Assembly (NCBI GenBank): GCA_011947345.1
Contig: JAAVTG010000043.1
Location: 558,001-622,000, forward strand
Direction of reading: 5' to 3'
From: Phytophthora quininea
Taxonomy: Eukaryota; Oomycota; Peronosporomycetes; Peronosporales; Peronosporaceae
DNA: 64,000 nt
The notes below the pieces were generated by a model that worked only from the letters and a program-made list of their open reading frames with translations, had not been told where the DNA came from and did not search any database. Positions 10,667-22,499 of this stretch are shown piece by piece; position 1 is the first letter of the stretch; each line of letters opens with the position of its first letter. Position numbers and translations under genes: made by a program.

Positions 10667-13600
10667 ATGGACTCTTGGACGGCGACGCAAGTTCGCGCTT
10701 TAGCAGCCACTGGATTATCGTCGTCTCATTTGAAGCCGTTCACAAGACTACTTTACCACGACCCAAAGTACCACAAAGCACGATCGAGATCTGTCTTGGT
10801 GGAATCCAGCGCTACGTCTGACGAGCTGATCTGCCGGCGACATCGAGAGCGGCACGGGAAGTATACTGCAACTTGGTCATCTGCCGATACCGTACAATCT
10901 GGAGAGCTTTTCAACGTTCATGCTGCAGTGGACTGCGTCGAACTCCAGCTATGGAATCAATTCGACAACGGGTTTGAAGTGTTTCTCGGTAAAGCATCTG
11001 TATCGCTGCGCCACCTTCACCGGCAATGCAGCGAGTCTCAGACAAGAAACGACAAGCTGCTCGACACCATGACTACTGGAGCCTTGTGGTTTCCACTTCA
11101 AATATCGGAAGGGGTGGCTTGAGCTCGCAAATGAGTCTTCAGGTTGAGTGTATCTTCGTATCTGACCCGAAAGTACTTCGTATTCACGAAGCGATCCGCA
11201 GACGTAAGAAGAAAGCTCGTCGACCTAGGAAATCCAAACGGGATCACTCAGAAGATAAACATGAACCATCTTCGGGGAGCGATGACGAGTCCGACGACCA
11301 TCGAGAAAACGAGATTGTCCACCCAGTCTTCGCCTTCGCGCAGCCTTCCCTTCCAGTGGATTGGTCTCTGATTGCGGGCACTAGCATCCGTCAGCTCTTC
11401 TTCCACGTAGGTCAGCATCGTGTTTGGTTATGGTCTGTACATTCACAAGTTTGTCAACACGTTATAGGCAGAGATAGAGCGTCTTGCCGACTTTCGGGAG
11501 CTTGTATTGTATGGCGATGTGGACCGACAGTTAGACGAAGATGAAGATCTGCAGATCCACGACGACCACCTCGCAGCCTTCAAGCTATGCCAGTACTCAG
11601 CCCAATATCTTGACCACTGCGTACACAGTCTTTCTCAACGTCTTCAAGACTACAGTGACGAGTATCGCGTTTTAACTGATACACACTCACGGCTGGCAAG
11701 GAAGAACAGATCATTGGTACGCTCTCAATGCCCCTCAATTCTAAACGTCCTGGCTGATCAAATTTCGTGGCTGTTTTTCATGGGCAGAAAGCTCAGCGGC
11801 AATGTTTGCAAAAGGAGCACGACGACTTGGACCTCTTGATTACGACGTATCAGCGTGTGCTCGAGAAAAATGATGGCAAGAAACTACCTGAGGATCAACT
11901 CAGACCGCCCAGCTCTCCAGTAAAAGGCACTCTAAGCCCTTCGCGAATTTCAGAATCAGCACACGCGAGTCCTCCAGTCTCTCCAACTAATTCGCTGTCA
12001 CCGAAGAAACCTGTCTTTCTCAAGACGTGGGAGGAACGGGAGCATGAACGACGTCTGGAAAAAGAGATCTCCAAAGCGCAACGGATTGAGGAGGAAAAGC
12101 AACGACTCAACCAGAGAGCTCTCGAGCGACAGCGCCGCGATGCTTTGAGGCATTCGTTGCAAAAGTCGCTGAGAAGCGGCAACAGCACGCAGCCAAAGTG
12201 ATTCAAGCATTCTTCCGTGAAGTGACGAACAGGTTGGGCGTTCAACGCCATGAAGAGACGAACCACGCAGCGACGCTCATCCAATCTGTCTGGAGGCGAT
12301 TTGTCAATGTGAAGGAATATCCGCCTCGGCTTGAAACTAGTAAACAGCAGCAAGAATTGGAGCTCATGGCTCAGAATGAGCACGAACTGCGACGGTGGCT
12401 AGCTGACATGAGACAGAAGGACCAAGCAGCCCAAGCAGATATTGTACCGCCTCCAGATCTTGAAACGAGTGAGCATACACCTTCTCCAGCACCGTCGCCA
12501 TCGAAAGAGGTGGTCGACGCTCTTGTGTCAACGTGGAGGAGGCTCCACCGAGTATTTGTGCTAGCGCACACAACTCGGGGAATAGAGTTCGCCGAGCTCT
12601 TTTCGCAAATGGACCTCCGCAAGGACGATGTCATCGATCGTGCTGAATTGAGACTTGGGGCACGGAGCTTTGGTGTCCGACTTAACCGGCAAATTACTCG
12701 AGCGTACGGCAGTGAATGAGACTTGCACATCCTTATAACCCCAAACTGACCTGTTGTCATTGTTGCTGCTAGGTTGATCGCTTTGATCCGAACAAAGTGT
12801 GGAGATCCGTCGAAACCTCTGCTGATGACGTTCGCACAGTTCGTTCGAGGGTTTGAGTTGAAGCAAAACGTGACCGCTGCAGTTCGCACCAAGCCTCCAC
12901 CTCTTGCGATCGAAAGAGACAACAATAAAGTCATCGCTCCAAACCCTTCAAGAAATCCAGGCGAGACCACCTCAGACAAGGATAAAAACCAAGACACCAG
13001 CGAAGAAGATTTAGTCGAGGCGGTTCGGGGATTCCGAAAGGCAGTGTACGATGCAGCCATGGCACATTTGATATCTCTCGGCAAATCCACGACTGATTAC
13101 CGTGCGTTCCGAGAAGCGCTGACTGGCATGTTTCGTGACTTTGACGCGGATAAGGACGGGCATCTCGATGTGAATGAGTTGGCGGCTTGTATGGCAGCTT
13201 TCAACCTCCAGCTAACCAACGACAACGCCTCGCTACTACGAGAGCTCTTTGTCGGATACCACGAAAGCGATTCTATCGGCGTCACCGAGTTTATTTCGTT
13301 TGTACTGGCTCACTCCTCATCGAAAGCCGAACGCCACGACGAAGACGAGCTCGGTCTGCTAGGATACCGTCTTCGAGAAGCCATTTCCACTCGGGTCCAG
13401 CAAGCACAGACCCAGTCAGAGAGCGTCGACGAAGCCGTTAGGATCGTGTTCCGAGAGGCGTATCACCGCAAAGGACAGCAAAGTTGTTCCATTCGCGACT
13501 TTGTGCGTACCCTCAAACGGCTGCGTCTCGGGGTACCTTCTGCTCAGGTCGCACTTCTAGCAGTACGACTGGATCGCGATGGTGATCACTCCATTTCGTT

Positions 13601-14825
13601 TGACGAGTTGTTGCTCTGGCTGCGAGTACGCTCGACAAAAGAATTTTCAACATTTCCCAGCGAAACAGTGACGTCTTCGAAGTCGGCGTTGCAGTTTGCA
13701 ACGAGAAAGGCGAAGGCAATTCGCCTCCTTTTAGCGAAGTTAGCAGCTGAAGTGTCTTCGTCAGGCGCCAACAAGACAGATTTGATCGCCTTATTTCGTC
13801 GTATAGACCAAAATGACAGCGGCAAAGTCAACCAAGAAGAGCTTCAGACGTTCCTCGAGGCTCAAAATCTATCGGCAATTGTCGGAGAAGAAACGTTGGA
13901 GCAGATATTCGGGCCTTCTGCACCTTTGCCGCACAACGCACCAACATCAATAGCGAAAGAAATGATGGGGTTTCTGGACTTGAACGCTAACGGCGTTGTC
14001 ACACTCCAGGAATGGTTGACTTTTGCTCAGCATGAAACAGAAGATGACGACGACCCTGTCGTGATCGACGCTATACGAAAAGCGTTAAAAGACTCCCATG
14101 ACAACGACCCCGAGCTCTTGGAAAATTGGTTCAGTAGTCTACCAGGAGCTATGCAAGCCGCTACACGCCCCAACGAATCCGCTCAAGTGAAAATACGCGC
14201 GGCTGAGTTCAAAACCGCACTACGAGCTCAGCTGGGCGGCTCACGCTTCGTCTCACTGCACGCTATAGACCGCGTCGTAGAAAATCTGGACAAAGACGCT
14301 AGCGGGTGGATTACAACCAGTGAGCTCAGCGGGTGGGCGTTCCCAACTCGAGACTTAGAAGAAATCCTTTGTCTTGTAATCAAACAGTGGCAACCAGAAC
14401 GGCTGGGTGAACCTAACCGAGCAGAATTTGCACTCAAGTTATACAAACAATTCGACACAGACGGGAACGGCAGCCTCGCCATGCGTGAGCTTATCTCAGG
14501 ATTCGCGATATTCGGTGTGCGATTGACTGAATATGAGACCCGAGTCTTGTTGATATCATTCGATACTGATGGAGATGGTTGCTGGAGCAGAGCAGAGTTC
14601 TTGGCTTTCGTAGACAAATTGTTTCCGATTGCAACGCTCCCAGAAACCCTTGGCCAAGACGAGGCGGTAACCACCGCCACGAACGACTTGCCCGTACATA
14701 ACGACAGTGATTCCAACGGCGACGATCAGCTGCTCCCAAACCCTTCATCGTTACAGGCTTCGTCTAACGAAGATAAAACGAGTGTCCTTCCTGTCGAGTG
14801 TAGTGAAGACTTCGACGAAGGTTAG
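10667..14825 (+). CDS. C2-like / IQ / multi-EF-hand calcium-binding protein
   Basis: Exons join(10667..11406, 11468..11716, 11788..12703, 12773..14825). Allowing one missing base at 11111-11114 (G4) and one at 12144-12146 (T3), the sum is divisible by three and gives about 1319 aa. Order: a C2-like fold near residues 55-190 (VELQLWNQFDNGFEVFLGKA ... LWFPL), a Lys/Arg-rich stretch, a charged coiled region, two IQ-type calmodulin sites near residues 465-500 (AAKVIQAFFREV, AATLIQSVWRRF), a degenerate EF-hand near 600, and seven EF-hand loops near 757, 902, 978, 1037, 1139, 1195 and 1232. Canonical loops include DADKDGHLDVNE, DRDGDHSISFDE, DTDGNGSLAMRE and DTDGDGCWSRAE. It would bind calcium, and calmodulin or myosin-like light chains, at a membrane or cytoskeletal site. 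The architecture resembles large flagellar EF-hand proteins of protists; that role is inferred. Confidence 0.8.
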
Positions 14826-14861
14826 CAAAATCCACAAATAATTTCTTTTCAGAGTGTTCGT

Positions 14862-16808
14862 CTACAGCAGTTTGGAGTTTTCCACACCGAGCGAATCTCG
14901 CGCCGCGTTCTCGCCTGCTTTGGCCTTGTGAGGTACGGTGTGGTGTTCGCACCCTTGAACTACATGAATGAAGGCGTACAACGCTATAGTGGGCAGTCCA
15001 AGGAGCGCAAGCACCACCGTGTAGTCTCCATCAAAGTACATTTGCGTCCACGGGTTGAATATATAATTCAACAGCCCAAACAAGAAGGAAATTATGGCAA
15101 GAAAGGCTTGTAGCGTACCATACAACTCGGCAGGGAAGCACATAACTACAAAGCAACCACAAAAGATGTTATCATCGATATAAGTTGGCAGCAGTGCAAC
15201 ACACTCACTGATATAGGCGAACTGCAGAGCATAAAGGCATGTCTGAGCCATCGCGAACACAAAAACATAACCAGCTGCACGCGAAGTGACGGGATCAGCA
15301 GGAGTGCGATAAAAAGCTGAACTAGAGCGATACAGGCTGCAAATATCACTTTGAAGCCGTAATGGTCGATAACGTAGCCGACGATAGGGGAATAGCCGAA
15401 TGTCCCGTTCACCAGAACGGGGTAGAGAATATTGGTGAACAACGACGCAGAATCCACATCATCGCCTGCAAGCCTAACCAACAAACTCGGGATCGCGCCG
15501 CCCGCAAATGCAAAGATGAGTGAGACCCATCCAAATAAGAGTGCGAAATACCACAAGTCCAGACGCTTCAACTCTTCGCGCATGCCGTCCACAAGGCCGG
15601 TAGGTGCCTGCGCAGTTTAGTGCATCAGACATAAATATTACTTATGCCACTACAATATGTGCCAGCAGAACTTACGTTGATGTGAGGCATCTCAAGGCGA
15701 AAGAGCGGGACGGCTAGGAAATCGCGTGGCCTGGTAATATTGTTTGTCGGGAACAGCAAAAAGCAGAAGCATGCACACGCACACACCATTGTGCTACACA
15801 ATACGCACGTTAGCCGCCGCATCAATTCTAGGCATCACTCTAGCTCTTACCCATAGACGTGAAAAAGCCGCTGCGTGTAACGCCTTGCACTCCAAGCATC
15901 ATATACACGTATCCCGAACAGTTAAACAAGCTGGAGAGTGTGCTGCATACCACGCCTTGCACCTCGTAGAGCTGCAACATTTGAAACGCTGCCAAGTACG
16001 CGCCCATACCTCCTGCTCCAATCAAAGAGTATCCGGTGATGATCCATCCTCCACTACCTGTATGAGAATTACCAAACGCCAGAGCAAAATTCCCTAACGC
16101 TGAGAGTGTCAACCCCAACGTAATCGTCGCGCGGGGCCCCACGACGTCCAAGAACACGCCGAAAAAGGCGTTGGCAGCACTGAGACACAGAAACCCTGTG
16201 GAGAAGACGTATTGCAGTCTCACTTCTTGAGCAGCACACAACTCTCTCATTTCTTGCTCGTCTTGACTGCACAACTCGGACCATTGGTTCTCTCTCACCA
16301 ACAGCGAATACACTGGGCCAAACCTAGGATGAAAAGAATTAGCGTCAATACAACACTGAAATGACCATCGTTCTTACCCTAATACGAGTCCACCCGACGT
16401 AAACAGCACCAGGAATGCCGACACCAGGAACATCACTTCCTTGGACACCTGCCACTTGCCTTCACTCTCTTCTGGAGGCTCGCTGAAGAGATCCTCCTCT
16501 TTCATATCGCGAGGACTCATCGGATTTAATGGCGACAAACAGCCAATCAGGGCGTCCTTCTCAGTGTCCGCCGAGCGTCCGAAGGCGTCCATGTAGGCCA
16601 CTAGCAGCGACAGGTCGCTGGTCGTCTCCACGAGCTTCCCATGCGGACACTGAGAGCTGGCGGAGCGAGCAACGCGCGTAGAGATGGAGCCCACTGAGCC
16701 GCGACGACGGAGCTCCAGGGCCGACGCAGCACGCTGGCGGTGGCCGTGCAGGTCCCAGAGCAGGCGCTCCTCCACCATCTGAAGCTTGATGTAGCGCTGC
16801 GTCGGCAT
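14862..16808 (-). CDS. Major facilitator, SLC43/LAT3-like transporter
   Basis: Five exons: complement(join(14862..15145, 15209..15607, 15676..15793, 15851..16323, 16378..16808)); all introns are 54-68 bp with GT..AG ends (GTAAGA, GTAAGT and GTGAGT donors). The 63-bp last intron has no stop and is a multiple of three, so it can be misread as coding. Two missing bases (15291-15293 G3, and the CCC run at 15850-15852 next to a donor) bring the sum to a multiple of three, about 568 aa. The N-terminus carries a Ser-rich cytosolic region; then come about twelve helices with a long middle loop. Hallmarks are FGPVYSLL, FFGVFLDVVGPRATITLG and, near the end, YIIMCFPAELYGTLQAF. SLC43 proteins move neutral amino acids in animals; the oomycete substrate is unknown. 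Confidence 0.8.
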
Positions 16809-16824
16809 TGCGAAAATGGGAAGT

Positions 16825-16852
16825 AAAACCTCGAGGCGTCCACTAAAACCTC
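16825..16852 (+). promoter_or_regulatory. Copy 1 of the AAAACCTC / GTCCRC paired motif
   Basis: AAAACCTC, five bases, GTCCAC, then TAAAACCTC. It lies 17 bp upstream of the start codon of the minus-strand SLC43-like gene. The same arrangement recurs at 18386, 21646 and 27641, upstream of three members of the WSTxTxxEFGV family. Function unknown. Confidence 0.5.
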
Positions 16853-18385
16853 AACTCTCAAACTAGATCCACTTACAAACACTAGCATCACACACGTCAC
16901 AGATGTGGAAATCAGCCGTGGACGCATTCTCTACCAAGCTGCTATATTTGCCAAGGCTTGGCAGTCTCGCTACCTGGAATCAAGGCTCAGAGGTCTGTAT
17001 ACACGCGAGATGGTCGATAGCACTCGTGCCGACATTGCAGCGAGCTTCACGACGTCGGCGGCGTGGAGTGGCGACCGTTTTTCGTCCACTTCGTCCACTT
17101 ACTCAAACTAGCATAGCACACGTCGCAGACTCGTGGCGAACGGCTTCACCGGAATGACGCAGTCGGCTGTGGTTGCCGTGCTACCAGGCACCGACAGACC
17201 ACCCACCCGCGGGGTACTCTGCTGGACAAAAGATTGGTTGATCATATTCGCCGATCACTACTGTGAAGAAGCCGACGGGGCACACGTTTTGGGGTGATCG
17301 TAGTTGTCACGAGTCCGATTGAAACATGGCTCATAGATACCTTTTCGTGGACTCGTGATCGGTGAGGGAAGGCAAGTCCTCGCTATCGTCGGTGGTTATC
17401 CCAAACAGAGCCCCAGGACAGGCATGTGCGGTTGCCATGGCGTAGCAACAATTTGCACTGGACAGTACCGATACTTTGCGAGGCTAAACCAATCTAACGA
17501 CGACATTTCCGACGTGGCAGAAGCGCCGCTACTTCAAAGTAACAATTGCTATCGCGCATCGCCCTGCTCTTAGTCCATAGCGAAGACGTATCCAAAGAGG
17601 TGCTCGGCAGCCCGGAATGACGCGATACGTTGCAGTCGACTGGCCGTCTCATCCATGCTTTAGTACGCTGGGCTACATCTTCACTCGCTGTCGGAAAAAC
17701 GTACGAAAGGTGTGGGTAGTCGTGCCTTCGTGGCTGCACGACTCCCTGCATCGCTGGTGACAGGAATCGTGCTGCGTTGCAGCGAACGAGCATCGGAGTC
17801 AACTCAACTCACTTAGCTACTAAATAGAAGTCCAATGGGGCTTCTATTTGAGACGGTCGCGGAAAAATGATTTCGTAGCCATCTCGTGGTGTAGCTGTTC
17901 GCACAACGCATCGTCGACAGCAGTGGACGGGCCTCTACGACTTGATGCGGTTGCTATTGCCACCTAAACGCCGTGTTTTGCACGAGTTATTAGCTGCCTC
18001 GCTCTGCTTTGGCGTTCGTCTCCGATAACCAAGCTAGCTTCGGTAACTCAAACCAAGAGTGGACCAATTCTGTGACGTTGTGCCACTTGAAGCGATATGC
18101 TGCATCACGGTTTCGACGATGTGCATGCGTGCACAGGCGCGACCTTTCGTCGACGAACGAGAATTGAACGCTCGTCCACCTTCGTCCACGGCAGCCAGAA
18201 CGCTATTCATCGTGTCACCGCATGAATGACCACTTCCCCGCCTTGAACGTCGTCTACCAGACCAATCTCGTCCCCACTGCCACAGCATCTTCATTCGAGT
18301 CGCCGCTCATGCGTGTTTCTGCTCGTTCAAGCACGTGCGACAGACGAGGTCTCCGAGACTGTTGTGTGACGCTAGTCCTCTGAAT

Positions 18386-18412
18386 AAAACCTCGGCGGTC
18401 CGCTAAAACCTC
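18386..18412 (+). promoter_or_regulatory. Copy 2 of the AAAACCTC / GTCCRC paired motif
   Basis: AAAACCTC, four bases, GTCCGC, TAAAACCTC, 155 bp upstream of copy A of the WSTxTxxEFGV family. Confidence 0.5.
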
Positions 18413-18566
18413 GTCTCGGCCGCCGGCTAGCGGACGCAGCGGACGTCGTCAGCATCGAGCAGCCTTTCGGCCGGTCTACGCCGTTCCGCCAACTCGCCGA
18501 GCAGAGCAGAGCGCAAGAGTCGAGCGACCACAGGACCACAGCGCACAGCAGCGGCAGTGACTGCTC

Positions 18567-19231
18567 ATGATCTCTCGAGACTGCAATCGCCCCGCCGGCA
18601 GCGCCAGCCAGAGCTGGACGGATGTGACAGGCTGCACCACCAGCTCCGATCACGGAGCTGAGAACACTCGCTCCACCAGCGACCGAACCGCTAGCGACGG
18701 CCGCGCTCTCTCCACGCTAGCCGGTAAGATTAATGGCAGCCTCTCCACCAGCGGCAGTGACGCTGAGGACAAGCAAAGGAAGACCGTGACGTGGTCCACC
18801 ATCACCATCCACGAGTTCGGCGTTGGGCTGGGCGGCAGTGCACTGTCAGCCAAGGGAGGACCCTCCATCGGTCTGAGCGACGAGCCCGAGTTCACGTGGA
18901 CGACCAAGGTGGGGAGATGGCCGAGTGCAGCGAAGGCGTGCATCGCTTCAGCCGTAGCCAGCGCATTCGTCTGCTGCAAGACGCCGGAATTCCGGATGGG
19001 CTCATCACTCGCCACGCCCGAGAAGCCAGCGTCATTTTGGGGTCTCGTCGTCGGTCACAAACCGCGTGGGAGGACGACAGTGAGTCGGAGGAATCGGAGA
19101 GCGATGAGGAAGAGGAAGAGAGAGATCCCATGATGCCATCTCGAAAACGCAAAATCGACCAGGTGACGCTGGAACGCCCGGGGTCCCTGTGTTTGCGCCG
19201 GCCGCGTATGATCCCCATCAACTACGTTTAG
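18567..19231 (+). CDS. WSTxTxxEFGV family protein, copy A (frame break at 18911)
   Basis: Unknown small, probably nuclear protein. The N-terminal frame is Ser/Thr-rich and leads to the signature VTWSTITIHEFGVGLGGS, GGPSIGLSDEPEFTWTTKVG. At the G4 run 18911-18914 the frame slips: one extra G joins it to a second frame reading EMAECSEGVHRFSRSQRIRL, an acidic Ser/Glu stretch, a basic RKRK patch and the end PRMIPINYV. The intact paralogue at 25287 has the same order (NVGEMAERCEGVHRF), which fixes the correct joint. Corrected length is 221 aa. The signature resembles the beta-rich N-terminal box seen in CSRNP-type and other protist proteins of the form VxFxxVxVxxxxRxxGD...GPPLxL; this link is tentative. 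Without correction a 188-aa alternative product would result. Confidence 0.6.
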
Positions 19232-19391
19232 CTTGGTGCAGACTGTCCTGTTGGGAAACCTCGAGGGGTTAAGTTATGAGGTGCTAAGTATTTGTCATGA
19301 TCAATTTGTAGCTTTCAATAGAAACGGCAAGCCTACACACGTCACATGCATCGTGAAATCTGACATTTTTGGGTTACGGTCTCTGGTAGCC

Positions 19392-21604
19392 ATGGAGATC
19401 CTCGCCGCCCCAATGCGCCCCGTTGTGACGCTCGGCACGGTGGACTTGGCTCTATGCGTTGGCTATTTGCTGTCAGTTCTTCTCGTCGGCCTCTTCTTCA
19501 CCTTCCGCGAGCAACGGGCGCGTGAGAAACTGCGTCTGACTCAACTGCACCACCAGGCTCTGATCGATGCCGGGGCTAGAGACCCCAAACGTTCTCACAA
19601 CGGACACCAACTCGACGCAGGCAACTACCTTCTGGAGGAGTACTATCTCGGCGGTCGGCGCATCCCGTGGTATGCGCTGGCGGTGGCCGATGTGAGCTCG
19701 TACATTGATATTTCAGGGACGATGATCAACACGGCGCTGGTGTATGCGCTGGGCATCAAGGGCATGTACATCGAAATTCGAGGAGGCCTGTGCTTGTTTT
19801 TGGCTTTCCAATTGGCATACACGGGGAAACTGTCGCGTCGGTGTCCTGTGAAGACGAGAGGGGAATGGTGAGTGTGCACACTCTTGGTTGGGACGGAAAA
19901 GTGTTTGATGCTGGTTGCGGCTGATGCAGGATTAAATTTCGCTTTGGGACGCGGATGGACGCAGTGCTACTGCGAACGACAATCGCAATCACGTCCCTGA
20001 CGAGTGCAGTCCTAGCGACGACGTATTTTGCGGTGGGGGAGGTGGGATGGCCAGCGTATTAACATTTTTGAGCGCTCCTCTTCTTATGTTGATTTGTTTT
20101 TCTAGGCAAGTTCTTCACCGAGTTTGTCGCCCTCCCAGAGTGGGGAGGGTTACCGTCCGAGTTCTGGGCAGCCGCGCTGCTTATGGTTATTGCCATGCTT
20201 TACACCGTCGCATCGGGGTATTCCACCGTCGTCTACACCGACGTTTACCAGAGTATTTTCATTTTCGCGTCGTTTGTCATCGTGGCGGGGATGGGTTTCA
20301 TGGTGCAACTACCGGAGCAGTTCTCTGTGTTTTTACCGGAGAAATCTGTGCGCGATAATCCGCACTACATCGTAGTGAACACGACCCGGAATGCTTGGGT
20401 GTCTGCTGTCCCACCAGAGTCGTTGAGCTTGCCGGAGGAGGCTTCGTACTCGATGTACAATTCTTTCGGATTGATTTTGGGATCGTATTTCTTGCTGCAA
20501 ACGATGCGATCGGCATCAGGTCCTGGTGGATCCGGTTTGCAGACTGTGCTGGCGACCAAGTCGGAGCGTGAAGTTCGATCGCAGACCTTCCTGGCGATGG
20601 TGCTCCTAAGTTTGCGTTGGGCATTTAGCGGCGGTGTTGCCGTGATGGGTATCCATTACTCCATGCAGCACGTCGGTGTCGTGGTGGACCCTGAGCGCGT
20701 GGTACCGATCGTGATTGACAAGGTGTTGCCAGTGGGCGTGAAGGGTTTTGTGTTGGCATCCCTTTTGGCTGCTGCGCTTACCACGTTCGACACGACAATC
20801 AACAGCTCGTCATCGTACTGGACGGTTGATATTTACCAGGCGTTGCTCAACTCGAAGGCGTCAGAACGTCAGTTGCTATGGCATGCTCGGCTGTCTTCTG
20901 TGTTCGTAATGGTGGCTGGGCTCTTTCTCTCTCTCGATGTGAGCACGATCAACCGCATCTGGGGTTTCATGACCATCGCGATGGCAGGTGGACTCATGTG
21001 GCCGTTCTTCTTTTCGTGGTACTGGGCTCGATTCAACGCGTACAGTTGCTTGCTTGGCATTTGGTCCGGGTTTCTTTCTGCGATCGCTGTGTTCGTGTAC
21101 GTTTGCATCGGATGTCTGTGGTGCTATTGACATCGTACAACGATAACTACTGTGTATGACTTTTGTAGATTCCTGCCACTGATGGAAGAGTTCCGGGCGT
21201 TTATCATCACATCCTCGATCTCTGGAATTATTTCCATCACTGTTTGCCTTGCGACGAGGCCCGAGTCCGACAAAGTGCTACGGCGATTCTACCGTTTTGC
21301 GAGACCTCCTGGGGCCTGGCACAAGATCAAGCACATTTGCTTTGCGCAGGATGCGATCTCCGACATCGACGCCGAGAATCGCGCCGACTTGGCGTGCACT
21401 GGATTGATTGTCGTTGCGCAGCTCGCACTGTACATCCTTGCAGTCAGTTTTGTGGCCAAGGCGGGGACGCAGAGCTTCGTACTCCTGGTCGTGCTGGCTG
21501 TCACGTTGCCATTGATCTACTCGAAATGGTACGTGAAGCTGAAAGATCGGCCGGTCGGCCTGCGCAAAGATGAACTGAACGAGTCACTCCTGAGCTCCGC
21601 GTGA
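19392..21604 (+). CDS. Sodium:solute symporter (SLC5/SSF family)
   Basis: Exons join(19392..19867, 19930..20041, 20111..21096, 21169..21604), 669 aa with phases that agree. For the second intron the acceptor is either 20110 (in frame as written) or 20105 (in frame if one G is missing from the G5 run at 20035-20039). About thirteen helices can be traced. Family marks are the first helix (LALCVGYLLSVLLVGLFF), GNYLLEEYYLGGRRIPWYAL ahead of a helix with DVSSYIDISGTM, and the conserved late block LTTFDTTINSSSSYWTVDIY. It should couple sodium (or proton) entry to uptake of a small organic solute at the plasma membrane; the substrate is not evident. It lies between copies A and B of the duplicated small gene family and shares no sequence with them. 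Confidence 0.85.
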
Positions 21605-21645
21605 CCAAGCGCCGGGAAAAACTTGAAGTGAGTAGTTGAAGTAAT

Positions 21646-21672
21646 AAAACCTCATCCGTCCACTAAAACCTC
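21646..21672 (+). promoter_or_regulatory. Copy 3 of the AAAACCTC / GTCCRC paired motif
   Basis: AAAACCTC, four bases, GTCCAC, TAAAACCTC, followed by further GTCCGC and its complement (GTGGACGAGC twice). Lies 127 bp upstream of copy B. Confidence 0.5.
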
Positions 21673-21798
21673 AAAGCGTCCGCCATTAAGTGGACGAGCA
21701 AGTGGACGAGCGGACGCAGCATCAAGTGAGAGCCTTTCGGCAGGTCCAGTCTACGCCATTCCGCCAATTCTGCAGAGCGCAAGCTAAGCACCAGACAC

Positions 21799-22499
21799 AT
21801 GCTCGTGAGTCCACGAAACCGCACTCAATGTGTCAGCAGCACAAGCCAGACCCCACTTCCCTCAGCGGGTGCCGTAGCAGACGCCAACCTCGCCACTGCA
21901 TCCACCACCACCGATGACAGAATCGAGAGCACCAGCCAAGATAACGCCCGAGCCTCTGGTGGAGACGTAGACTTCTCCTCCTTTCGAATGAACCGTAGTG
22001 CGCATACCATCGGTCTCTCCGACGCCAGTGGCGCTGAGGATAAGCCAAGGAAGACCGTGACGTGGTCCACCATCACCATCCACGAGTTCGGCGTTGGGCT
22101 GGGCGGCAGTGCAGTATCAGCCAAGGGAGGACCTTCCATCGGTCTGAGCGACGAGCCCGAGTTCACGTGGACGACCAAGGTGGGGAGATGGCCGAGTGCA
22201 GCGAGGGCGTGCATCGCTTCAGCCGTAGCCAGCGCATTCGTCTGCTGCAAGACGCCGGAATTCCGGATGGGCTCATCACTCGCCACGCCCGAGAAGCCAG
22301 CATCATTTTGGGGTCTCGTCGTCGATCACAAACCGCGTGGGAGGACGACAGTGAGTCGGAGGAATCGGAGAGCGATGAGGAAGAAGAGAGAGATCCCATG
22401 ATGCCATCTCGAAAACGCAAAATCGACCAGGTGACGCTGGAACGCCCAGGGTCCCTGTGTTTGCGCCGGCCGCGTATGATTCCCATCAACTACGTTTAA
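21799..22499 (+). CDS. WSTxTxxEFGV family protein, copy B (frame break at 22182)
   Basis: Same signature and C-terminal half as copy A with few changes (SAVSAKGGPSIGL). The N-terminal 70 residues are unrelated in sequence though also Ser/Thr-rich, and the 5' flank shares only the paired AAAACCTC motif. The frame breaks at the same G4 run (22182-22185); one extra base gives 233 aa. The Glu-rich stretch is one codon shorter than in A. This copy is therefore not part of the A/C segmental duplication but an older paralogue. Confidence 0.6.

Larger units (their letters stand above)
16900..19231 (+). repeat. Segmental direct duplication, copy A
   Basis: From about 17001 to the stop codon at 19231 this segment is nearly the same as 26251-28481 (copy C), including about 1.5 kb upstream of the small gene. 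Similarity extends left to about 16920 but is weaker; one frame there still reads similarly in both copies (LYTREMVDSTRADIAASF versus LRTREMVDRTRADIAASF). The homology stops right at the end of the reading frame. Between 17110 and 18560 I see no coding frame I can support. Confidence 0.8.

Noticed and set aside
18911..18914. Programmed minus-one frameshift in copies A, B and C
   Set aside because: The site is not a standard slippery heptamer, no downstream structure was obvious, and the same class of break occurs in unrelated genes across the window. Kept as an open question only.
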